From: Argopecten irradians
Taxonomy: Eukaryota; Mollusca; Bivalvia; Pectinida; Pectinidae
Direction of reading: 5' to 3'
Assembly (NCBI RefSeq): GCF_041381155.1
Contig: NC_091142.1
Span: 4,405,778 to 4,469,777 of the forward strand
Length of the DNA: 64,000 nucleotides
Shown here: piece after piece, positions 36,559-48,500 of the stretch
Position numbering within the stretch: position 1 is the stretch's first letter
Layout: every line of letters starts with the position of its first letter
The notes under the pieces: generated by a model
Told to the model about the DNA's origin: nothing
Database searches by the model: none
The model's input: only the letters and a program-made list of their open reading frames with translations
Program-made: the position numbers and the translations under genes

Positions 36559-39500
36559 CTCTGGGTTTTTTTTCTCTCAATTTTTCAAGATAGTGCTAAA
36601 TTGATAAGAATAGATTTAGCTTATATTTGATAAAGCAAAACTTTAATTAACGAATAATTATATTTGTGTCAAAGGCATACATTTGTGCTCCAGGAAATCT
36701 GATTTACTGAAAATACACAAATTTGTTCTATAAAATTGTCATTTTCAAAAATAAGTCGGGCTATTTAAACAATGACTCGGTTTTATCTGAAATCAGCAGA
36801 AGTCATGAGATTTCTTTTGATAATAATGACACTTGCAGTAGTGTTACATTGATTTGGTGTGATTTATAGCTCCTAACCAGAGGACAGCAGCCAGTACGAC
36901 CACCAACAGTACGACTACCCTGACAACGTCCACGGAGGCTGCTGTGTCTATGTCACTGTTACAGAGTCAGATGTCCAAAGCTGCAGATTCAAAGCCCCCC
37001 GCCGTACACACGACACACACAACAAAAGTCACACACACTATGTCAACGTAAGTACCAGCAAAAGTTCCCCGCCATACTTACAACAAAGTTCATATGAAAG
37101 TCACAACATAGCTATCACATGTAAGATAATCGGCATTTTTTTTGCTGCTCTACCAAAGGTCATAATTTCATTTTCATATCAGAAATTGCTTATTGTTGAA
37201 CGTTCTATCATAAGACAATGTTTCTTATCCTGCATTTACCACAAAATTCTGATTTGTTATTTGCTTATTAAGATGTAATTGATGAAAGAATAAAACTTAT
37301 GCCCATTTAAGGATAAATAATGTCTTTGAATAAATATTGACATTTAGTATTGCAATGAATTAATAGAAAAATGAATTTTACTTTATATAAGTCGGCTGTA
37401 TGTTACCGAGACATGAGTCACCAGGTCACTTGTCTGTAGTGTCGCTGGTGCTAATGTAACTCGGAGATAAACTGCAGCTCTATGCGCCGGTGCTCTTAGA
37501 TAGAGTGGCTGGTCACCAAATTGCTGGCTACATTCTATATCATCCTAATCAAAAGTCAGTAATTTAAACATGAGTTTTTTGTTAGAGCTGATCTAGTAAA
37601 AGATTTCCTTAACATTGATTTAAAGATTTTGTTTAGGAATTCCACTCATGGAATGTCAATTTCATAGGTGTGATAATAACGAATCCAACACTTGCTAAAA
37701 GTTATTTATTTGTAGTCCTTGGATCAGTTAGTATTTGAAAATTTCATAGCATTTTTAAGACATTTGTCTGATAAAAATGAAAATGAAGAAGTCAGATTTT
37801 AGGTCAAGCCTTCACTTTTAAAGTGGATAAAGAGCTATAGTTTTGTTGTGTCTTTTTGTATTTCTGAATGACAACACTATTTTGGACAAGAGTACGACAA
37901 TTACAAAGAGACTCAACAGGAATTTACTTAAGTCTTGCAAAACATAAATGATAAAAGATATTCACAACAAATTGCACATTCCAACATAAATATCCTTTGA
38001 TTTTAAGTTACCGAGACATGAGTCACCAGGTCACTTGTCTGTAGTGTCGTTGGTGCTAATGTAACTCGGAGATAAACTGCAGCTCTATGCGCCGGTGCTC
38101 TTATGTAGAGTGGCTGGTCACCAAATTGCTGGCTACATTCTATAAAAATTAGGGAGTATCTCAATATGTCCCTTAAACCCATAAATGGTCAAATGATAAT
38201 CCAAACCCAAATGTAAACAAAAAGTTGCCTCTTTATTTAAAGTTTAGACATGAAAACATGAGACTTGAGTAAATTTTTGGTGGGGGTATAAGTTTCATTG
38301 TGATTCAATAAAAGTAAGCTGAAAATTGAATTCTCAATTGGAATTGTGGTTCAAAGTAAATGATCCAACAAGAAACAATTCTTATCATAGATCACTACCT
38401 TTTGATAAATAATGTGGTTTATATTTTGACAGATCAAGCCAACCACAGTCAACAGTTCGTACCACCAAGTCTCCCCCAACATCCCCTGGTGGAACACCTC
38501 GTCTTCACACGCGACAACACACCATATCCAATATCTACGATGGTTCTATTGGTTCACAGGAAGCTATTGTGGAAAGAGCAAAGCAGGTCTGTGTATATTC
38601 CATTACTGTCTGGGCAGTAGGGGGTTCCAGGTATTCTGCCTGGTGTTTAGTAATGGACATTGTCAATCCACTTGACAGCAGTAGGGTCTGGATTGTCCGG
38701 TCACTTGCTGTACACTTTGTGTGAATGTGGAAGATAAAGCTCAATTCTGCTTCCATATATGGTCACCAATACCATCTGTGGCAATGGAAATTGGAACAGT
38801 TATTATATTATTATAAAGAATGAAACAAAGTTGTATAAACACCATTTATTTGCCCATCATGCTCTTGATGTTAGTTTTATTAATTTGATATGGACTCGAG
38901 AATAACGATAAGCCCAGCTACCTGTCACTTTCAATTCATTTATATTATCATCAGATTTGTGTTTTACTCCGTGCCAGTGCGGATTTAACTTTAAAATGAA
39001 TTTGCTGTCATTGCTGAGTGATATTCTCCTCTATTAATTGCAATATGCTTGATTTTACACAGGAGGCTCAGGTAATGCAGCGAGTGGCAGAACTTCGTAA
39101 GGAGGGCCTTTGGTCATCCCGCAGACTGCCGAAGGTGCAGGAGCCGCCACGAAACAAGAGTCACTGGGATTACCTGTTAGAGGAGATGCAATGGCTTGCA
39201 GCTGATTTCCAGCAGGAGCGCAAGTGGAAGAAGGCCGCTGCGCGAAAGGTATCTAGTGTTTTATTAATTTCATAATCTTTCAAAATAATTGGTTCCACTT
39301 AGATTCTTAACATTTACCATTGTGAAATGGGAACTTGATATAGACATCATGAAATCGTGAGGCCTATAATGTTACCTACATCCATTCTGTTCTGTTCCTG
39401 CACCCACTTGATGGAGCATTCATGTCTTTTTCCAGTCATCATTTCTATGCTTTTCAAGGTCCTCTGGCTAGGTTTTCCAAGTATACAACAAAACATGAAT

Positions 39501-42500
39501 GTATCGAGACATAGAGTCACCAAGTTACTTACCTGTAGTATCTTAGGTGCTAATGTAACTCGGATATAAAAGCAGCATTTTGCCCTGATCACTCTTCTTA
39601 TAGAATGATCAGTTTCCTATTGGCTGGGTACATTTCATGATAGAAAAAAACTGAAATAAGATAAAATCAAGAAATTAAAAAAAAAACTGAAATAAGATAA
39701 AATCAAGAAGTAACCAACTGAAATTTCACAATTCTCTCTTGATACTTATTATCAGTTATCTTTCTTGCTAATCTTTTTCATTTTGTTGACTAGGTTTAAG
39801 TATGCAGAAAGTACTTTGATCGTGAATATAATGAAATTGCTTTGTTTTTATGCCCTGCTATGAATGGACAGGGATATAGTGGTTCCCACATCCATCCTGT
39901 CTGCATCCCATTTTGTTATACGGAAGTGGGGGCATTGATATCTTGCAGACATTTCTAGTATTCTTTTTCAAAATTCTCCCTAAACAAGAATACTGATTAG
40001 GTTTGCCAAGTACACAACAAAACAAGTTTACTTTTATACCATTGTTTGCACTTCTCTTTAAAAATGTTATGTTCAAATGAAAACAAAATGTAAAAGTTTC
40101 GAGACATAGAGTCACCAAGTTACTTGCCTGTAGTATCTTAGGTGCTAATGTAACTCGGAAATAAAAGCAGCAGTTTGCCCTGATCACTCTTCTTATGGAA
40201 TGATCAGTTTCCTATTGGCTGGCTACATTTCATGATAGAAAAATAGATGAAATAAAGTCATTGAATGTTTCTAAATACATGCACAAAGGCTAAAACTTTT
40301 GAATTGTCGACCAGGTGGCAAAGATGGTGTCCAAGTATTTCCAGGAACTTGAGCAGAAGGAGATTAGAGCCGAGAAAGAAGAAGCCCAGAAACTGAAAAG
40401 GATAGCAGGACAAATAGCAAAACAGGTCCGCGAATTCTGGACAAATGTAGAAAAGGTGAGCTACATAAAGACTGAATGTTGAGTTAATATTCCTCAGTTT
40501 CTTTATGCTTTTGAAATTAATGGAATGTGTAATCAGTTTCAAGTTTCCTTAGTAAACAGAACAGCAACAAAAATTCCTGAAGGTGTGTGTTTGCTATTAA
40601 AAAACATTTTGATCATTGCAGGTTGTGCAATATAAACAACAAACAAGAAATGAGGAAAAACGAAAGAAGGCTTTAGATCTCCATCTGAACTTCATTGTTG
40701 ATCAAACAGAGAAGTATTCCACCTGGTTAACTGAGGGGTTGAAGAAGGACAGCAGAACAGGATCATCTATAGCGTCTGGGGGCACCACTCCAGACCACTC
40801 GATTGATGGCGGGGATCGTAAGTGTCTTATCAGTTCAAACTAATGCTGTTCTCAAATATTTTCAAATAAAAGATTCCTTTCTGAATCAATATTTTCCTCA
40901 AAATGATGTAACCCAAACTTTATTGAAATCGATAAACTGTTTAAAATGACAAGTGTCTGGATAAAAATTAGACAAATGCTTCATTTTCTTCACATGTTAT
41001 TAAGTCAAGAATATTTCCATATCTCTGTCTGTATAGGCGAGTTTGAGCCAGAAGCAGATGAATCTGACGATGAAGAAACCATAGAAAAAGCAGAAGCCGA
41101 TATGGATGAGGTAAGGTACAAAACTGTCGAATAACACAGTATGCATGAATATCAAGATGCAGTGAACCAAAACTTGGAGTCCTTTTAAATCAAGTCGGAT
41201 AACTTTGATTGATGGATCATACTCTTGTTCTTCATAGGTGAAAATATGTTTTAAAAAGACAATATAATTGTAAATGGTGATGTCCGATATCTATAGTATT
41301 CTATACTAATGTGTTAATGATACTTATTAAAGACATCAACCAAGGCAGAGTTAGATGCACTACAAAAGGAGGGAGAAGTTCCATTAGAGGAATTGCTGAA
41401 GTCACTCCCCCAGGAGGTCTTATCTGGAACAGCCAGTCTTACTGAGGAGGTCAAAGAGGAAGTAGATGATCATAAGCAGAATAAGGTAAGATACTCACAA
41501 CTATCACTCCAAAAAATACACGATATAGAAGGCTACCCAGAAAAGGGTAAATATTGGTATGTTAATTATGCAAGAAAAGTACTCAAGAATGAATAACAAA
41601 TAATAGAAACAAACCCTGAGCTCACAACTGTTGGTGAGATCTTATTTTCACTGAGAGAATATAAATCCAGGGAATATAAAGTAAATTCCTACTTAAAACA
41701 CTTTAATTGCTGCTGGTGCAATTAAAACTCCTGTCGTAGGAAACAAAACAAAAGATCTTTGGGCAATGTGTAATATATATACATATATGTAAAGGTTATA
41801 AGATAAAGAAGATTTATATGATCCTACATCTGTAGCGTATCCTGTTAAGTTGCCTTTTACCAACTTTCGACTCGTGCAGCACATGCAATAATATAATGTT
41901 ATAATGTAATACTACACTGCCATCAGAGCAAAATCAATTTGAACAATAATTAAGGTATTTACTTTTAGCACATGGCAATCATGCAGTATTCTATTCAACT
42001 AGGGGCAAATTATTGAGATATTTCTTCAGGATACAATTGATGATTAACTTAGATCTTGTGTATTCTGATTTCTGAAAACAAATAAGAAGTTCACGCTTTT
42101 TGTTGTTGATTCTTGTGTAAAAAATTTTGCTCTTGTTCTAAGTGTATAAAAATGCTGATAATTGTCTTGAACTTTAAAGCAATCCTTTTCAACAGAAACA
42201 GTAAAATTTTACTGGGGGCCTCCTTTTGATCTCTTAAAGTATATATTCAAATTCAATATTCATTTGAGAATCGTGTGTGTGAATTTCAGAAATATATTTT
42301 CAAATATAAAAACACTAACCCTGAGCTCACAACTCTTGGTGAAATCTGATGTGTTCACCGAGAGAATACAAATCCAGGGCATATAAATTCCTACTTAAAA
42401 CACTTTAATTGCTACTGGTGCAATTAAAACTCCTGTCGTAGGAGACAAAATAAAATAACTTTGATCATGGTGTACTATAAGAATATACAAAAATGTTGAG

Positions 42501-45500
42501 GCTTATAGGAGTATGTATCTATCTAAAATAAATTGTTATGGTGCAAGTTGGCTTTCTTTACTTTTGAACTCCATCATCACATTCAATAATATTTAAAAGG
42601 TAACTACAAGTTTTCTGTGAAGTTAACATTTAAATCAAATATTCAGTAATCATGTGTTTAGAATCAAATAAGTACTTTTAATTTACCCCTGGGCTCACAA
42701 CTGTTGGTGAAATCTATTTTCACTGAGAGAATATAAATCCAGGGAATATAAAATAAATTCCTACTTAAAACACTTTAATTGCTACTGGTGCAATTAAAAC
42801 TCCTGTCGTAGGAGACAGCTTCCTTAATTGGTTTAAGTCCTAATTACAAAATTTTACTCGTTGCAGTATTATATTGTGTGAAATTAATATTCAAATCAAA
42901 TTTCTAATATTCATGCATGTAGTAGAATCATAATTATTTACTTAGAAATTTAACCCTGAGCTCACAACTGTTGGTGAAATCTTATTTTCACTGAGAGAAT
43001 ATAAATCCAGGGGATATCAATTCCTACCTAAAACACTTTAATTGTTATTTGTGCAATTAAAACTCCTGTCGTAGGAGACAACTTATTTATTTATTTCAAT
43101 TGTCTTTTGAATAGAAGTAATAACCTTTACACTGTGTATATAGGAAATTTGAACTCTACATCTTCTATTGTACGATGTTGTTTAGGAGGATGACGAGTTT
43201 GCAGCGAGCGAGGAGGAGGAAGTGGATGTAGAGGAAACTATTGAGGAACAAGAAAAACTTGACAAGAAAGTCGACTACAGCAAAGAGCTAGAAGATCTAC
43301 AGAATGAAGGTCAGTGTGATGTTTAGCCAACTGAAAATTGACAGATCGTCAGGCAATCTGAAGCTACGCCTCATGCTCGCATACACAGTTGTTTCCATTC
43401 AGTGTTGGAGCAAACATTGTAGCATATACAATACAGAATGCAAAGTCATGTGCAGTTTGATTGACAGCTGGCGTTCCGTCTATACTGTAGGCAAATTTAG
43501 TGTGCCTATTTTATTTTCTTCTGCTTGATATTTTGTGGCGTGGCAGACAGAAAAGGGGGGCAAGTTTAGATAATGAAAAATATAACATTATCATGAATGA
43601 GACAGTAATCATTAGTCATGATTAAAAAAAAGAACTTAGCATGAATCAGTCCCCACTCAATTCAGTAATTCGCTTGACTTGTAGACAAAATACATACAAC
43701 AATAAAAAAGAATGAACCAGGTGTTTGATTGACAATTGTTTCATGTTCAGGCGATATGGACATGGAGGAACTGTACAAAAAGTATGCAGGTGCATACGAC
43801 AGTGACTTTGAAATGCCAGAGAGCGAGTCGGGTACAGATGATGACAGCGATGATGATGAAGATGATGACGAGGAAGACAGCGAAGAGGAAGAGGAGTCTG
43901 AAGGTAGGTGTTGTGCTGTTATAATTAAGAAATGTTAGGAATAGTGCAGATTTCTTTGTCTGGGTTGCATTGTCTAATGGCTAATACTCAAAAGATATTC
44001 ATTGTGTGGAAATGGAGGATAATTGGAATAAGACAATGATGATTTGTCATATAATACTCTAAATATTTAAAATACATGGTTAAGTGAACAGCTTAAACAT
44101 TAATGATAAAATTATGAACTGGATGCTGATGGTGTGAAATAAAAGCATTTAGCCTAGTACAAATTTACATGGCCAATTCTAATGGTATATACTAACTTTT
44201 AGGTGAGGAAGAAGAAGAAACAGAGGAGAATGTTGACAATAAGGAGGAAGAAGTTGGACTGGACTTTCTGATGACATCTGATTCTACTAATACTAGTCAG
44301 GATACACAAGCACAGGTATATACTCATTCTCATTAATCTCGTACATATTGGTTCCATGTAAATGTATAGGAAGACTCATCAGCAGAATCTTGTACATACT
44401 GGTTCCATATAAATGTATAGGAAGACTCATCAGCAGAATCTTGTACATACTGGTTCCATGTAAATGTATAGGAAGACTCGTCAGCAGAATCTTGTACATA
44501 CTGGTTCCATGTAAATGTATAGGAAGACTCATCAGCAGAATCTTGTACATACTGGTTCAATGTAAATGTATAGGAAGACTCATCAGCAGAATCTTGTACA
44601 TACTGGTTCCATGTAAATGTATAGGAAGACTCATCAGCAGAATCTTGTACATACTGGTTCCATGTAAATGTATAGGAAGACTCATCAGCAGAATCTTGTA
44701 CATACTGGTTCCATGTAAATGTATAGGAAGACTCATCAGCAGAATCTTGTACATACTGGTTCCATGTAAATGTATAGGAAGACTCATCAGCAGAATCTTG
44801 TACATACTGGTTCCATGTAAATGTATAGGAAGACTCATCAGCAGAATCTTGTACATACTGGTTCCATGTAAATGTATAGGAAGACTCATCAGCAGAATCT
44901 TGTACATACTGGTTCCATGTAAATGTATAGGAAGACTCATCAGCAGAATCTTGTACATACTGGTTCCATGTAAATGTATAGGAAGACTCATCAGCAGAAT
45001 CTTGTACATACTGGTTCCATGTAAATGTATAGGAAGACTCGTCAGCAGAATACAAGTAGATAATTAATAGTGTAGATATGGACATTTTCCTGTTAAGAAT
45101 TATCATTTCACTGAAGATCAGTAGTTTTTTGCATGGTTATTACCATTGTAGATATTGGAATTATCTTTCTCAAATTTCAAAACAGTCATTTCAATGAAGA
45201 TCAGAAGTTATTTGACATCCATTTTATATGGTATTTAAAATCTGTGAGAGATTGAGGATGAAGCTCAAGCTGAACTGGTGAATATTGTCTATTTAGGGTG
45301 ATGCAGAGGAGAAAGGTCCTGGTAAAGAGCTTGTTGACATCGCAGCAGAAGCCCAGAGTTTACAACCAAAAGGATACACACTTCAGACCACAGAGGTAAG
45401 ATTGGAATCTGGCATCCTGAAACAATATTTGACTGAATTAAATTTTTGCTACGCCACTCGGAATGACTTTCATGTTGTGTTGTCTCTGACTGGCAAAATC

Positions 45501-48500
45501 CAACATTAGAACATTAAAAGTCGAACTTCATAAGATATTGTTTCATGACCTTAGGGCCAGATATACAGAGTGAAACTCTGTATATTTGTAGTGTGGTGTT
45601 GTCTCTGACCGGCAAAGTCTAATATTAGAACTTTAAAAGTCTAATTTCATAAGATTTTGTTTCATGACCTTAGGGCCAGATATACAGAGTGAAACTGGGG
45701 AAATATATTTCTTACACACTTTCAGTGAAGAACAATTATTAGTTGATAACTAAATTGTTGATTTAGATTACAACAATGGGTATGCAGGAATTTCAAAATT
45801 TCTGGTCTTTTGAGCTGGATGACTGTTAAGGCCTTTGGGTCTCTTGTTTGAGCTTACAAGATGCATCATTACTAAGCCCTCTTCTGAATATCAGCATAAT
45901 GAGTTTCAATGTGGCAAGATACTGTTAGCCCAGTCCTTGTCTACACCAGGTAAATTCTTGTGTCTTTTTCCCCAGGTTAAGACAAAGGTGCCATTCCTCA
46001 TCAAACACACTCTCCGAGAGTACCAGCATGTTGGCTTGGACTGGCTGGCCACCATGTATGAGAAACGTCTCAATGGAATCCTTGCTGATGAAATGGGTCT
46101 GGGGAAAACCATCCAAACCATAGCTCTTCTAGCCCACTTAGCCTGTGATAAAGGTAAGGGAGACCTGTACACTGTGAATAGCTGGTAGTCTGTAGATGTA
46201 GCATTATACATAGGATATAACATGAGAAACATTAATGATACACTTGTGATAAGCAAACAAATGTCATTGGACAAAATAAGATATTCTGTTCATTTGTCAG
46301 TCTATCTGTTTGTAAATATTGACCTAGGTTTAGTAAGTCAATCGTTTTGATCAATTGTGAAACCTATCGGCCAATTTGTCAAGCAATCACTTCATATCAA
46401 AATTCTTCTTACTATGAGAAATATGCATTTGAAATAAAACATGGGTGTGACATAACGCTAGCAATAGGCAGAGCTCATGTTGACATTAACTTGGGACGTC
46501 TTCCTGACTGTAACTAACTAATTTGTTATAGGTATTTGGGGACCACACTTGATTGTTGTGCCAACCAGTGTGATGCTTAACTGGGAGATGGAAATCAAAA
46601 AGTGGTGCCCGGCCTTCAAGATTCTCACCTACTATGGAAATCAGAAGGAGAGAAAATTAAAGAGACAGGTACGTCTTATCAATGTTACCTTCAGTCTCGC
46701 TAGGCATTTCATGAGCAATGACTATCTGAATGTACATTACTTAAGTCAGAAAGGTTTTTGGATAGGAATAATTATGTACATGATACCAGATAATGTTTGT
46801 GCAGAGCTATTATTTCTATTGGTAGTGGAACGACACTTAAAGATGATATCCTGCGCTAACATCATTTCAGTGGGAAGATTACAAAGAGTCACATTCCAAC
46901 ACCACTGGAGATACTAGTCCAATACAAACATTTTCTGATATCACGTGGTACAGGAATTAGTTCCATTGTACAAAGAAAGTTTTAAATTTAAGAATATTTT
47001 TATTTGTGATGACTTTATTTTCTATTGCATTGTAGGGTTGGACTAAAACCAATGCCTTTCATGTGTGCATTACCTCATACAAACTTGTAATCCAAGACCA
47101 CCAGTCTTTCAGGAGGAAGAAGTGGAAGTATTTTATTCTTGACGAGGTACGACTCCTTGACATACACATATTTCAGTTTTAACATTTAATTTCATATTGT
47201 CAACATAAATAAATACACTTATGAGACAAATGATAGCCCACGTTGTCTGATGTGATACTGTGGATTGAGTAAGTCTCGTATATAAAGTTCTGACGATAGC
47301 ATTGGATGCAGTATACTGTATTTAGGCTAGAATCAGAAACAAAATGTTGATATAGAATAATTATATGGAATCTACCAATTAACTGTTTTCAGTAAGCTGT
47401 GTTGATTCTAGAATACAGAAACATCAATGTCTGTTGATTGGACATTATAAAAGTAAAAATAAAAGTTTTTTAGTGATGTTTAACACAGCAGTTTAAATAA
47501 TCTAATGTTGTTTTGCAGGCCCAAAATATCAAGAATTTTAAGTCCCAACGTTGGCAAACATTGCTGAATTTCTCCAGCCAACGCCGCCTGTTGCTGACAG
47601 GGACGCCTCTTCAGAATAATCTGATGGAACTCTGGTCCCTAATGCACTTCCTCATGCCAAATGTGTTCCAGTCACATCGCGAATTCAAGGAATGGTTTGC
47701 CAACCCTCTTACGGGTATGATTGAAGGGAGCCATGAATACAACGAAAGCCTCATCAAACGTCTGCATAAGGTATTAAATATCGGACATATTCAGTTTGAA
47801 ACATTGCTACTTTTAATGAGACAAATGATAGCCCACGTTGTCTGCTGTGATACTGTGGATTGAGTAAGTCTCATACATAAAGTTCTGAAGATAGCATTGG
47901 ATGCAGTATCCTGTATTTAGGCTAGAATCAGAAACAAGCATTCTACTTGATATGTTGTAATACTTTGTCTCAATATTGACAGGCAAGCAACTTTTTGATA
48001 AACATGGATTATTTGTTTCAGGTGCTACGACCATTTTTACTGCGAAGGTTAAAAGCAGATGTGGAAAAACAGATGCCAAAGAAATATGAGCATGTTGTGA
48101 TGTGTCAACTATCAAAGCGTCAACGCTTCCTGTATGATGATTTCATGTCACAGGGAAAGTAGGTGTTTTTACGCTCTTCATTATATCATAAACTTGTTCA
48201 AATCTCTGTTGACCATTTGATCATGCAGACGTGTTTTGATAACTTTATCTTTCCAAATCATTGTATGGATTTTCATTTGTATAACCTTACTCGTGGATAA
48301 AAAATAAAAATAAAATAAGAAATGCAGTATAAAGCTGAATTCAGGATTTTGAAATATTTATTTGAATTTTTAGCTCGTCTATTCGAAGAATAGGGGGAGC
48401 TAATGTTGTCACGTCGGCGTCAGCGTTGGCATCCCATTTCACGTTAAAGTTTTTGAGCAAGTTTCTGTTTCGTCAATTGTTTAAGCTTAAGTCATCATAA

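Larger units (their letters stand above)
28074..38586 (+). other. Remodeller N-terminal exons 1-7 (low complexity)
   Basis: Residues about 1-587 are rich in Thr, Ser, Pro and Gln, with one conserved helix-rich block in exon 3 containing [12 protein letters not shown] and [20 protein letters not shown]. This block precedes the HSA domain in Domino/EP400 proteins. A basic KKKVKVEEK cluster in exon 3 may be a nuclear localisation signal. Exon 5 encodes a run of nine serines. Confidence 0.8.
40315..45395 (+). other. Post-HSA and acidic linker exons 9-16
   Basis: Residues about 650-1000. Exons 9-10 are a long charged helix ([28 protein letters not shown]). Exons 11-15 are strongly acidic, including runs such as [17 protein letters not shown]. 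Acidic stretches between HSA and ATPase are typical of SRCAP/EP400/Swr1 and are thought to contact H2A.Z-H2B dimers. Confidence 0.85.

Noticed and set aside
44333..45106. Open frames of 257 (minus) and 239 (plus) codons
   Set aside because: They consist almost only of the 51-bp minisatellite, which is intronic and open because its period is a multiple of three.
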